Positions 26,149 to 34,483 of a stretch of 64,000 bases of DNA are shown piece after piece (position 1 is the stretch's first letter; each line of letters begins with the position of its first letter). The position numbers were made by a program, and so were the translations under genes. This DNA is from Clostridium saccharoperbutylacetonicum N1-4(HMT) (GTDB lineage: Bacteria > Bacillota > Clostridia > Clostridiales > Clostridiaceae), in NCBI RefSeq assembly GCF_000340885.1, contig NC_020291.1, positions 4,277,001 through 4,341,000 of the forward strand. Reading direction: 5' to 3'. The notes under the pieces were generated by a model, which was not told where the DNA came from, made no database searches, and worked only from the letters and a program-made list of their open reading frames with translations.

Positions 26149-26204
26149 TATAACTATAAGTTATAGATTCTATGAAAAAATTTAATTGGACTCAATTAAA
26201 TTTT
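26149..26204. promoter_or_regulatory. Palindromes between LysR and nitroreductase genes
   Basis: Two inverted repeats lie close together: TATAACT ATA AGTTATA (26149-26165) and AAAATTTAATTG GACT CAATTAAATTTT (26177-26204). They occupy the middle of the 329-base divergent intergenic region (25999-26327). The first resembles a LysR-type binding site in size and symmetry; the second could be an operator or a hairpin. Direct evidence of binding is lacking. Confidence 0.4.
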
Positions 26205-26327
26205 ATTGCTATTATAATAATAATTTATGAATTGCATATAATAATTCATAATGAAATTATAAAAATAATTTATATATTTGTCAAAAAAATATACTTTTAA
26301 TTTTTTCAAACTGAAAGGAGAAAATTT

Positions 26328-26888
26328 ATGAATGAAGTAATCCAAAATATTTTATCAAGAAGAAGTGTAAGAGCTTTTAAGGAAGACCAAATTTCTGATG
26401 AGGATTTAAACTTAATCCTTGAAGCTGCAAAGTTTGCTCCAAGTGGCATGGGAAAGCAAGAATGGCATTTCACAGCAATTCAAAATAAAGAAAAGATTGA
26501 GCAGTTAGTTAGTGCTGCAAAAGAAGTTATGCAAAATTCTCCAATTGAGCAATTTAAAAAGATGGGAAGCAACCCTAACTTCAATCCCTTCTATAACGCG
26601 CCTACTATAATAATAACAGCTTATGAAAAGAACGCACCAACAAAAGTATCAGATTGTGCAGTTGCTCTTGAAAATATATTCTTAGCTGCTAATTCACTTA
26701 ATATCGGTTCATGTTGGATTCATATATTAGCACTAGCTGGTGATGATCCTAAGGTTAGAAGTATCCTTACAGAATTAGGTGTTCCAGCTAATTATGAAGT
26801 ATCAGGTACAGCTGCTTTAGGTTTCAATAGCAAAGAGGCATCAAATGCAGCTCCTAGAAAAGAGGGAACTGTTAACATAGTAAAATAG
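26328..26888 (+). CDS. Nitroreductase family protein
   Basis: A 186-residue FMN-dependent nitroreductase-fold oxidoreductase: ILSRRSVRAFKEDQISDEDLNLILEAAKFAPSGMGKQEWHF at residues 7-47 contains the FMN-contacting RRSVR and SGMGKQEW segments. A later NIGSCWIHILA and AALGF complete the fold. The usual length is 170-220 residues. AAAGGAG lies before ATG 26328. It is divergent from a LysR gene that probably controls it. Its substrate could be quinones, nitro compounds or enoates and cannot be told. Confidence 0.88.
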   Translation: MNEVIQNILSRRSVRAFKEDQISDEDLNLILEAAKFAPSGMGKQEWHFTAIQNKEKIEQLVSAAKEVMQNSPIEQFKKMGSNPNFNPFYNAPTIIITAYEKNAPTKVSDCAVALENIFLAANSLNIGSCWIHILALAGDDPKVRSILTELGVPANYEVSGTAALGFNSKEASNAAPRKEGTVNIVK

Positions 26889-26911
26889 AGTATTATTACG
26901 GAAGCAAGAAA

Positions 26912-26952
26912 AGCCAGCTAAAGCATGATGTTAAATCTGCTTTTGTCTGGCT
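26912..26952 (+). terminator. Terminator after nitroreductase gene
   Basis: Imperfect arms AGCCAGCTAAAGCA (26912-26925) and TGCTTTTGTCTGGCT (26938-26952), 23 bases after the nitroreductase stop and 26 bases from the convergent zinc-ribbon gene. The U-tract is weak, so it may serve both strands as a hairpin boundary. Confidence 0.6.
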
Positions 26953-26977
26953 CTGATAACTTTTACTCTTTTCTTTA

Positions 26978-28267
26978 TTAAGTCTGCTGATATCCTGTTG
27001 CCGCAATCTTACATTCATTACATACAAATCCATAACAAATGCCTTCGCCATAGTCTTCAAAATCTTCCATAGATGCTTGTCCAACAAATTTCATTTCTTC
27101 TTTACATTTCGGACACTTAGGATATTCTGCATCTTGTATCCAAGCTGGCATCCCTCCTATTTTAGTAAAACTTACCTCAAGAAACTGATTAGCAGCATAA
27201 TTATCAGCCTTTACATTAAGATCTATATAAACCTTTTTATCATAATTACCTTCTTCAAATTCCTCATCATCATGAGTATTCAAATAAGCTGGTTCAGCAT
27301 TATACTTGCTCCAAGTTGCATTTCCCTTTGTATCTATATCTGTATAAACAAAACCATAACATGTACAATTATTACAAGTAGATATATTTATATTTTCTCC
27401 ATCTAAGTCTAAGAATTTCATATTCTCATTCTGCAAATCAATCGTAAAAAGACTTTTTAATTTTCTTCCACACCATTCACATTTTCCATCTTGAGTTTTA
27501 AAAAATTTTACAGGAGTATCCTTTTCTGAAAATCCTTTTTTGATTCCATAAGACTTTTCATAATATAAATTCTTCCGTTTTCCTTGATCATCAAGCTTCC
27601 ATCCGCCCTCTAAAGCATATTCGTAAGCTTTGATATATAAATCTTTACTAAAATCCGGCTCATTTTTCTTCCATTCATTAAAAGCTTTAACTACTCTGTC
27701 ATTTCCAATCATAGCTAACGCTAGTAATATATGATTAATACTAAGTCTGTCATCTTTAGATTTTAATTTTTCCATTAACAACTCTGCTATATAATCTGAT
27801 GCATTATAAAATAAAGATGATTCAAATATTTTAAACTCATCAATTAGTACTTCTAAAATTTCATCTATATTAACCCTATTAATGCACACTAAATGTAATA
27901 ATATTTGTTCCCATTCATCATTATCATTTTTAAATAACTCCATGGCATATTTCTTTAATCTCTTTACATCCTTCGGCAAAAGTGATGCATACACTTCTTC
28001 TTTTGTCATTGGATAACTAATGTAATTTATTAATGGATCGTATTTCTTATTCATATGCATTATTTTTATTATTTCTACCAAATCAGTTATCCCTTCATAA
28101 AGGTTAACGTCTTTTTTATTTTTTCTTATATATTCTTCTCTTTCTTTTGCTTTTATTGAGTTATAACATGGATAGCAATAGCCTTCTGTCTTTACAGCTG
28201 TTGCTTCCAAAATTGTTTTGTCACAATCTCTATTTTTACATGGTATTCTCTTTATTTCATTATCCAT
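26978..28267 (-). CDS. Multi-zinc-ribbon protein, C-terminal part DUF1963-like
   Basis: A 429-residue cytosolic protein with cysteine pairs at both ends: an N-terminal CKNRDCDKTI...YCYPCYNS ribbon, then a helical middle (about 45-230). Later come CEWCGRKL (about 270), STCNNCTCYG (about 300), CPKCKEEM and VCNECKIAATGY near the end. The SFTKIGGMPAWIQDAEYPKCPKC segment recalls the GGxPxWxQ signature of DUF1963-type proteins. Function is unknown. ATG 28267 is taken as start; a TTG at 28279 is an alternative directly after an AAAGAG site. It is convergent with the nitroreductase gene. Confidence 0.65.
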   Translation of the reverse strand: MDNEIKRIPCKNRDCDKTILEATAVKTEGYCYPCYNSIKAKEREEYIRKNKKDVNLYEGITDLVEIIKIMHMNKKYDPLINYISYPMTKEEVYASLLPKDVKRLKKYAMELFKNDNDEWEQILLHLVCINRVNIDEILEVLIDEFKIFESSLFYNASDYIAELLMEKLKSKDDRLSINHILLALAMIGNDRVVKAFNEWKKNEPDFSKDLYIKAYEYALEGGWKLDDQGKRKNLYYEKSYGIKKGFSEKDTPVKFFKTQDGKCEWCGRKLKSLFTIDLQNENMKFLDLDGENINISTCNNCTCYGFVYTDIDTKGNATWSKYNAEPAYLNTHDDEEFEEGNYDKKVYIDLNVKADNYAANQFLEVSFTKIGGMPAWIQDAEYPKCPKCKEEMKFVGQASMEDFEDYGEGICYGFVCNECKIAATGYQQT

Positions 28268-28520
28268 TTTTATTTTCAACTCTTTCTATAGCTTCTTTAG
28301 TAAACTTATCATCTTCTTTTATAATTATGAATTTATTCCAATTATAACATAATTATGCTTGCTTACATATAATCCTAATCCCAATTTTCCCTATGATTTA
28401 GCATTATATACTACTAAAAAGGCATAAATTGTACTATTATGGAAAATTATCGATATTAATGTTAAAATATTATAGATTAGTATTTAAAATTAAATTATAG
28501 GGAAAATGTGGAGGGTAAAT

Positions 28521-29609
28521 ATGAAAAAATTAAAATTAACAAAATTATTAGCGGGGACTTTACTAATAACATCTTTCTTAGCATTAAGTCCAATAGCTGC
28601 AAATGCTGAATGGAAAAATAATAGTAAAGGCTGGTTCTACACTGAGGGAAATTCAGTAGCTACAGGTTGGAGACTCATTAAAGGTAACTTATATTTTTTT
28701 GAATCAAATGGATATATGATGAGCAACGATCGTACTAGATTTTTTGATTCAGAATATGGATTAAATAGCGATGGGCAATTTACAAATGTTACAATAAGCG
28801 GGAACTGGGCTTTTTGTAAACAAACTGGTAAAATAGTTACATATTTAGGGTCTGAAACCAATATAAATATTCCTGATAAAATTGATAATATACCAGTAAC
28901 AGGTATAGGTGCTTATGCATTTAGATCTCCTAAAATAACAAATGTGACAATTCCAAATACAGTAACTATTATAAGTTATAACGCATTTAGTGGTTGTACA
29001 AACCTAACAGATATAAAAATACCAAATAGTGTAAAATCCATTTATGATCATGCATTTACTGATTGTTGGAAGTTGAAAAGTATAACAATCCCAGGCAGTG
29101 TAGTAACATTAGGTAATAATATATTCAATAGATGTTATAGCTTAACAGATGTAACAATTGAAAATGGTGTACGCTCTTTAGGAAATGGTACATTTACATC
29201 TTGTGTTAAATTAACAAACATAACACTACCAGATACTATAAACTTTATAGGCGAAAGTACCTTTGAAGGCTGCATGAGTTTAAAAAGTATAGTTATTCCT
29301 AATGGGGTAACAAATATTTGCAATAACACCTTTAATTATTGCTATAGTTTGACAGACATAACTATTCCTAATGGGGTAACAAGTATAGGAATGGGTGCAT
29401 TCAATCATTGCAAAAATCTAAATACCATAACAATTCCAAATAGTGTTCAAAATATAAAAACACAAGAAAATGGACCTAATTATCAAGTAATTAAAGTTAC
29501 ACCATTTGAAGGCAGCAATAAAGTTAAAATCTATGTAAAGAGTGAGGCTACAAAACAACTTCTAGTTAATTCTGGAGTGAGCGCAGACAAAATCACTGTA
29601 ACTGCCTAA
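28521..29609 (+). CDS. BspA-type leucine-rich-repeat surface protein with wall-binding repeats (first paralogue)
   Basis: A 362-residue exported protein. A signal peptide (MKKLKLTKLLAG...AANA) is followed by choline-binding-like aromatic repeats (about 28-65; GWFYTEGNSVATGWRLIKGNLYFFESNGYM). From about residue 110 there are BspA-type LRR_5 repeats of about 23 residues (NVTIPNTVTIISYNAFSGCTN, KIPNSVKSIYDHAFTDC), and then a short KVKIYVKSEATKQLL tail. It probably displays a ligand-binding solenoid on the wall. ATG 28521 follows GGAGGG by seven bases; an earlier ATG at 28506 overlaps no site. The paralogue at 46182-47276 shares domain order and upstream sequence. Confidence 0.9.
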   Translation: MKKLKLTKLLAGTLLITSFLALSPIAANAEWKNNSKGWFYTEGNSVATGWRLIKGNLYFFESNGYMMSNDRTRFFDSEYGLNSDGQFTNVTISGNWAFCKQTGKIVTYLGSETNINIPDKIDNIPVTGIGAYAFRSPKITNVTIPNTVTIISYNAFSGCTNLTDIKIPNSVKSIYDHAFTDCWKLKSITIPGSVVTLGNNIFNRCYSLTDVTIENGVRSLGNGTFTSCVKLTNITLPDTINFIGESTFEGCMSLKSIVIPNGVTNICNNTFNYCYSLTDITIPNGVTSIGMGAFNHCKNLNTITIPNSVQNIKTQENGPNYQVIKVTPFEGSNKVKIYVKSEATKQLLVNSGVSADKITVTA

Positions 29610-29644
29610 TATATATAATAACATAAGCACATAATATATTTTCA

Positions 29645-29680
29645 CATAAATTAAGAGCCCATTTAGGCTCTTAATTTATG
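29645..29680 (+). terminator. Rho-independent terminator, 15-bp stem
   Basis: Perfect arms CATAAATTAAGAGCC 29645-29659 and GGCTCTTAATTTATG 29666-29680 with a six-base loop and a T-rich tail. It ends the BspA-type gene and can also serve the convergent pseudouridine synthase gene. Confidence 0.85.
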
Positions 29681-29753
29681 TTTTTAATTTTTAGAACAAA
29701 TTATACTCTTAGCGAATATTCTTTTATTATTGTTGAAAATTTTTCAGCCTTCC

Positions 29754-30536
29754 TCATTCCAGCACTTTTAAAATCTCACTTTCTGTTAAATGTCTATGGC
29801 TGCCTTTCTCTAAGGTTTCATCTAAAGTTAATCCCCCAATAGAAATCCTCTTTAAATATACAACATAACAACCTACAGCCTTTAACATACGTTTAACTTG
29901 ATGCTTGCGCCCTTCTGAAATTGTAAGATATCCAGACACAACTGGCTGATTAGGATGCATTGAAGCTATACTAGTAATATTATCAATTGTAATTTTATGT
30001 TTAAGTTCCTTGTACATGCCAAACTTGTCCACTTCTATTTTTGCAGGTTTAGTCATTATTTCTTTATCCTGTCCAATACATATTCCCTGTTCTAATTGAT
30101 TCTTATCAGCTTCATCTAAGGAACCTAATGCCCAAAAGAAATAAGTTTTTTCAACATGTTTTTTAGGATGCATTATTTTATGTTCAAATTCACCATCATT
30201 GGTAAGCAATAATAAGCCTTCTGTATCCTTGTCCAACCTTCCAACATGAAATACACCCTTCATACTGGTATTATCGAAAAAATCAAATACTGTCTTATTA
30301 ACCGCATCAGTTTTCGCAGTTATACATCCGGCAGGTTTATGAAACATATAATATACTTTTCCTGTATACACAACTATTTCATTAATATACTCAACAACAT
30401 CAAAATTTTCGTTAATTTCTATTGCAGGCTCAGTTATTACTTCCCCATTTACCTTTACGCTACCTTCTTTAATATACTCCCTAACTTTTTTCCTGCTTCC
30501 AATTGCTGATTCCGCTAAAAATTTATCTAATCTCAT
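29754..30536 (-). CDS. RsuA-family pseudouridine synthase
   Basis: A 260-residue rRNA-type pseudouridine synthase of the RsuA/RluB/E/F family. The N-terminal S4 RNA-binding domain reads MRLDKFLAESAIGSRKKVREYIKEGSVKVNG (1-31). The catalytic motif GRLDKDTEGLLLLTNDGE lies at about 98-115, its aspartate attacking the uridine, and ISEGRKHQVKRML near residue 208 is the conserved basic segment. Length matches the 16S-specific RsuA form, but the exact target cannot be settled. It sits on its own after a weak ribosome site. Confidence 0.9.
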   Translation of the reverse strand: MRLDKFLAESAIGSRKKVREYIKEGSVKVNGEVITEPAIEINENFDVVEYINEIVVYTGKVYYMFHKPAGCITAKTDAVNKTVFDFFDNTSMKGVFHVGRLDKDTEGLLLLTNDGEFEHKIMHPKKHVEKTYFFWALGSLDEADKNQLEQGICIGQDKEIMTKPAKIEVDKFGMYKELKHKITIDNITSIASMHPNQPVVSGYLTISEGRKHQVKRMLKAVGCYVVYLKRISIGGLTLDETLEKGSHRHLTESEILKVLE

Positions 30537-30633
30537 TTATCAATGTACCTTTTCCTTTGTAAAAAATTATTTGTTTATCATAATCATCACTATATAAGCT
30601 CACCTAGCATCTCATTAATTATATTAAACAACA

Positions 30634-31590
30634 CTATTTAACTATATTAATCGGATTTCCAGTAGTAAAGCCTTCAATGTTATCAGCTAATAAATTTAAA
30701 AGTCTTTGTCTAGATTCAAGGCAACGCCAGCCTATATGTGGAGTAAGAATAACATTCTTCATATTAAATAATGGATTATTTAATTCTGGAGGTTCTTGTT
30801 CCTGTACATCAAGGGCTGCTCCAGCAATTTTTTTATTTTTAAGAGCTTCAATTAAATCAAGTTCATTTATAATTGCACCTCTTGAAGTATTTATAATACA
30901 AGCTTCTGGTTTCATAAGTTCTAAGGTTGACTTATTAATTAAATGCTTTGTTGCATTAGTTAATGGACAATGTAAAGTCACAAAATCACTATTTTTAAGA
31001 AGCTCTTCAAGACTAACAAATTTAATAGTTGAATCCCCTAAATCCTTTGGAGTTCTACTATATACTAGTATATTCATTCCTAAAGCTTTAGCTACTTTCA
31101 TAACCTGCTTACCAATAGCTCCAGCACCAACAACTCCAAGAGTTTTATTTTGAATTTCAAAATGAGGCACTTGAAGATACTTAGTAAAATTATCATAATT
31201 TTTATTTTCAATCATCCTTTGCTGTGCTGCTAACGATGAAGTTAAGTTCAAGATAAATGTAATAACTAACTGAGCTACAGCTTCACTACTATAGCCCGGA
31301 ACATTACACACAGCTATATTTTTTTCTTTTGCAGCTTCAATATCAATATTGTTATAACCAGTACCAGCTTCACAAATTAATTTAACACAAGGAGGAAATT
31401 TCTCTATTAAATCTCTTCCTATTGTCATTTCCTTTGTAATTACTATTTCCTGATCCTTGATTCGTTTTAAAATCTCTTCATTACTACTATCTTCATATTT
31501 AGTAACTTTGCCTAAGTTATCTAATAATGAAAAGTCTAGTTTATTATCAAAGTTTATTTTACTTGAATTTAAAAATATAATATTACTCAT
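30634..31590 (-). CDS. D-2-hydroxyacid dehydrogenase (HprA/SerA-like)
   Basis: A 318-residue NAD-dependent D-2-hydroxyacid dehydrogenase. GVVGAGAIGKQVMKVAKALGMNILVYSRTP around residues 150-179 is the dinucleotide motif. CPLTNATKHLINKSTLELMKPEACIINTSRGAIINELDL follows, and the catalytic Arg (NTSRG), Glu (EQEPPE) and His (TPHIGW) are present. Substrate could be hydroxypyruvate/glycerate or another 2-keto acid. GGAG lies before ATG 31590. It stands 36 bases downstream of the TPR lipoprotein gene and may share its transcript. Confidence 0.88.
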   Translation of the reverse strand: MSNIIFLNSSKINFDNKLDFSLLDNLGKVTKYEDSSNEEILKRIKDQEIVITKEMTIGRDLIEKFPPCVKLICEAGTGYNNIDIEAAKEKNIAVCNVPGYSSEAVAQLVITFILNLTSSLAAQQRMIENKNYDNFTKYLQVPHFEIQNKTLGVVGAGAIGKQVMKVAKALGMNILVYSRTPKDLGDSTIKFVSLEELLKNSDFVTLHCPLTNATKHLINKSTLELMKPEACIINTSRGAIINELDLIEALKNKKIAGAALDVQEQEPPELNNPLFNMKNVILTPHIGWRCLESRQRLLNLLADNIEGFTTGNPINIVK

Positions 31591-31626
31591 TGTTCTTCTC
31601 CTTTACTTTGAACTATATGCTAGGAT

Positions 31627-32619
31627 TTAATTCTTTTTTAATATTTCTTTAAATTTATCATAATTTCTTAAAGAATCAAATTCTGTTGCATCTTCAATGT
31701 CATATATATATTCTTCATCATATTTAATTGCAAGTTTTAAATTATTGCATGCTTCATCTTTTTTTCCTAATTTAACAAGGCAGACTCCTTTATTATAATA
31801 TGCAGCCGCAAAATCAATTTTTTTATTAATTATTGTATCATAACAACTTATTGCTTTTTCAAAATCACCTTGCTTTTCATATATACTTCCTAATGATATA
31901 TAAAGTGAAAGATTATCTGGATTTTTCTTTATTTGGTTATTAAACTCCTCTATAGCTCCATTATGATCCTTTAACTTTAGGTAAGAATTCATTATATAAC
32001 TATTCGCACTTTTATTAGTTCCTCCTATTTCAACATATTTCTTAAAGTTAACTAGACCTTCTGAATACTTTTCAGAAGCATATAGACTCAATGCTTTACC
32101 GTACAAAGCAAGAGTGTCTTCTGAATCTTTATAAAGAGCGTTATCATAATATAGTAAAGCCTCATCATATTTTTTTAATCCATAAAGTGCATTTCCTTTA
32201 TTTACGAATTCTTCTGAATCACCAGGAGAGTTTTTCAAACATATATCTATATATTTATTTGCCATTTCATACATATGCAGATTATTATACGCCCAGCTAA
32301 TATTATTTAAAGTTGTTGAATCCTTTTCTCCATTATCATATAAATCAGTTAATAAAACTAATCCTTCATCATTTTTCCCACTACCTATAAGTATGTATGC
32401 TTTCAAAGCAATAGCTTCCTTATTTTTAGGATATTTTTCAAGAAAAGAATCTATACTTTTTATTGCTTCATCATATTTCTTGTCTTTGTACAATTTCTTT
32501 GGTTCCTCCGATTTAAAATTGCCCAAAGTATTATACTTTCCAATATTGCACCCTGAAATAGTACTTAATGTTATTATTAAAGTACTTATTAATATTAATG
32601 TAATTATCTTTTTTATCAT
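31627..32619 (-). CDS. TPR-repeat lipoprotein
   Basis: A 330-residue lipoprotein. The signal MIKKIITLILISTLIITLSTISGC ends in a lipobox with Cys 24. The rest consists of about seven tetratricopeptide repeats (KLYKDKKYDEAIKSIDSFLEKYPKNKEA, NKGNALYGLKKYDEALLYYDNAL, LYISLGSIYEKQGDFEKAISCYDTII, YYNKGVCLVKLGKKDEACNNLKLAI). It would be anchored on the outer membrane leaflet as a protein-interaction scaffold. GGGGG precedes ATG 32619. No partner is evident from the neighbours. Confidence 0.88.
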   Translation of the reverse strand: MIKKIITLILISTLIITLSTISGCNIGKYNTLGNFKSEEPKKLYKDKKYDEAIKSIDSFLEKYPKNKEAIALKAYILIGSGKNDEGLVLLTDLYDNGEKDSTTLNNISWAYNNLHMYEMANKYIDICLKNSPGDSEEFVNKGNALYGLKKYDEALLYYDNALYKDSEDTLALYGKALSLYASEKYSEGLVNFKKYVEIGGTNKSANSYIMNSYLKLKDHNGAIEEFNNQIKKNPDNLSLYISLGSIYEKQGDFEKAISCYDTIINKKIDFAAAYYNKGVCLVKLGKKDEACNNLKLAIKYDEEYIYDIEDATEFDSLRNYDKFKEILKKN

Positions 32620-32778
32620 TTTACCCCCTAATAATTCTCAACAAGTTTTAAAATTACTATCATTAATTTAGCATTTAGCCAATATACCCTATTATATATT
32701 ATCCCATCATTTTCTATTATATCATACCGAATTACCTGCTGCACTTCCATTAGCCCTTTAGAAACAAATTCAATAAAA

Positions 32779-32808
32779 AAGTGAGTTCTAATTCCTTAGA
32801 ACTCACTT
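32779..32808 (-). terminator. Rho-independent terminator
   Basis: Perfect 12-bp arms AAGTGAGTTCTA 32779-32790 and TAGAACTCACTT 32797-32808, followed on the minus strand by a six-T run. It sits just after the broken chemoreceptor tail, and is now the likely end of the SDR/YhcH transcript. Confidence 0.85.
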
Positions 32809-32816
32809 CTTTATTT

Positions 32817-32963
32817 TTAAACCTTAAACTCATTAACTTCTTCTATCATTTGATTAGTCATATTATTAAGTATTTGAGCTGATGAAGCTACTTCTTCTGT
32901 TGAAGCACTCATTTTCCTCTGAAGAGGCTGAAATTTCTTCTGCTGATGTCGAAACTTCTCCCC
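32817..32963 (-). pseudogene. Frameshifted tail of a methyl-accepting chemotaxis protein
   Basis: About 48 codons with the typical end of a chemoreceptor signalling domain: GEVSTSAEEISASSEE in one frame, then MSASTEEVASSAQILNNMTNQM and EEVNEFKV in the next, with a one-base shift between them near 32915. The stop TAA is at 32817-32819 and a strong terminator follows directly. Everything upstream of this tail is gone; the YhcH gene ends at 32985. Confidence 0.8.
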
Positions 32964-32984
32964 CCATCAATTTTATTATTTCAG

Positions 32985-33440
32985 TTATAACGATACTTTA
33001 AGTACAAGCTTTTTTACTAAACATGGTTCATCTATTGCAATGCATGCTTTATGTCCATCTTCAGGATAAAAAATAACAAATTGACCTTCATTTACAATAA
33101 AGTTATTTCCTTCAGAACTATCTTTATATAATACTTTGTCAGTTTTAGCTAAATCATTTTTAGCTAAAGCCAATTTATTTATTGGAAGCCAACTCATTTT
33201 TTCAGTTCCACTTACTATAAATTGAATGTCTATATAACGCTCATGAGATTCAAATCTACATAGTTCTGGTTCTTTTGTAAGATATTCTTGAACTAATACA
33301 AATACATCTTCACCATCAATTAAATGTTTCCCCGCCTCTAACTCTTTTAAATTTGTTTCTTGTATAAATTTGAAAGCTCTTTGAATTTTTTCATTTCCAT
33401 TACAATAGTGATTAAAATCTTTTAAATCTGCAATAATCAT
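32985..33440 (-). CDS. YhcH/YjgK/YiaL (DUF386) family protein
   Basis: A 151-residue cupin-like protein of the YhcH/EbgC family: GKHLIDGEDVFVLVQEYLTKEPELCRFESHERYIDIQFIVSGTEKM at residues 38-83 contains the metal-binding E/H cluster, and FYPEDGHKACIAI near 120-132 gives the second histidine segment. E. coli YhcH (NanQ) acts as a sialic-acid anomerase and relatives modify open-chain or anomeric sugars. It follows an SDR gene by 36 bases and is close to a lyase/sialidase-like operon, so a role in the same acid-sugar metabolism is plausible. Confidence 0.85.
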   Translation of the reverse strand: MIIADLKDFNHYCNGNEKIQRAFKFIQETNLKELEAGKHLIDGEDVFVLVQEYLTKEPELCRFESHERYIDIQFIVSGTEKMSWLPINKLALAKNDLAKTDKVLYKDSSEGNNFIVNEGQFVIFYPEDGHKACIAIDEPCLVKKLVLKVSL

Positions 33441-33476
33441 TTTATATCATCTCCTATATTAAAAAAAATTATTTCC

Positions 33477-34223
33477 CTAATTCATATAAGTACCACCATT
33501 AATATTAATAGATTCACCTGTTATAAAATCAGACATATTTGAAGCTAAAAATAGAACTGTATTTGCCACATCCTTTGACTCACCTATTCTACCTAGTGGT
33601 ATTTTAGCTAATACTTGTTTACGATAATCCTCTGTCCATTGAAGCGACATATCTGTTTCAATAGGACCAGGACAAACTGCATTTACACATATATTATTTT
33701 TTGCCATTTCTAAAGCTAAATGTTGTGTAAGATAATTTACACCAGCCTTTGATGCACCATATGAAGGTGAAGCATTTCTATGTGGAGTTTTTGCTGTAGT
33801 CGAAGATACATTTATTATTTTTCCATATTGCTGTTTTATCATATGTGGTAAAACTGCGCTACAACTATAAAAGGTACCACTTAAATTTATATTTATTACT
33901 TTTTGCCACTCTTCTGGCTGAAGTTCAAGGGTTGGTATACGAGTATTAACTCCTGCATTATTAACAAGAATATCAATCTTACCAAAAGCTTCAATAGCCT
34001 TTGAAGCAATATCCTTAGAGGTCTCAGGTTTAGATATGTCTCCTGTATGTATAATGCACTTTTGATTTAATTTTTCTATTTCTCCAGCCACTTCTTTAAG
34101 TAAGTCTTCTTTATTTCCACTAATCACTAATGATGCACCATTTTCAGCCAAGGTTAATGCGATTTCTCTGCCAATACCTCTGCTGGCACCTGTAACTATT
34201 GCAATTTTTCCTTCTAATAGCAT
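33477..34223 (-). CDS. SDR family oxidoreductase
   Basis: A 248-residue classical short-chain dehydrogenase. TGASRGIG (11-18) binds the cofactor, NNAG lies at about 87-90, the catalytic Ser/Tyr/Lys are in INVSSTTAK and SYGASKAG (about 137-160), and INGGTYMN closes the chain. It resembles gluconate 5-dehydrogenase and 3-oxoacyl-ACP reductase types; with YhcH and the acid-sugar operon next door a sugar-acid or keto-sugar substrate is more likely. AAGGAG precedes ATG 34223. It is downstream of the main operon's terminator, so it may form a second transcript. Confidence 0.85.
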   Translation of the reverse strand: MLLEGKIAIVTGASRGIGREIALTLAENGASLVISGNKEDLLKEVAGEIEKLNQKCIIHTGDISKPETSKDIASKAIEAFGKIDILVNNAGVNTRIPTLELQPEEWQKVININLSGTFYSCSAVLPHMIKQQYGKIINVSSTTAKTPHRNASPSYGASKAGVNYLTQHLALEMAKNNICVNAVCPGPIETDMSLQWTEDYRKQVLAKIPLGRIGESKDVANTVLFLASNMSDFITGESININGGTYMN

Positions 34224-34353
34224 CTAATCACTCCTTATAATAATCTTTCCTTTAATTCTTATAATTATTTTTTATATGGATTCAAATTAATGAATAATTT
34301 AATAACTTCTTAGTTTTCAGGAATACAAAAATTTCCTGCGCAATAAAATAACA

Positions 34354-34387
34354 CTAATAATTATGAGGAAATCCCCATAATTATTAG
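34354..34387 (-). terminator. Terminator of the acid-sugar operon
   Basis: Perfect 12-bp arms CTAATAATTATG 34354-34365 and CATAATTATTAG 34376-34387 with a GG/CC extension into the loop, followed on the minus strand by TGTTATTTTATT. It lies about 100 bases after the sialidase-like gene and separates the main operon from the SDR/YhcH pair. Confidence 0.65.
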
Positions 34388-34483
34388 CTATAGATATATT
34401 ACAATTATATATTTTTCTAAGCTTATATTGGTTTATACAGAGGAGCCCTCAAAATATAATTGTATTATTGCAATATATGATAA

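Noticed and set aside
28268..28345. Open stretch (KFIIIKEDDKFTKEAIERVENKNG) overlapping the start of the zinc-ribbon gene
   Set aside because: It looks a little like the tail of a lost gene, but it is only about 27 codons, has no start, and overlaps the live gene; too weak to annotate.
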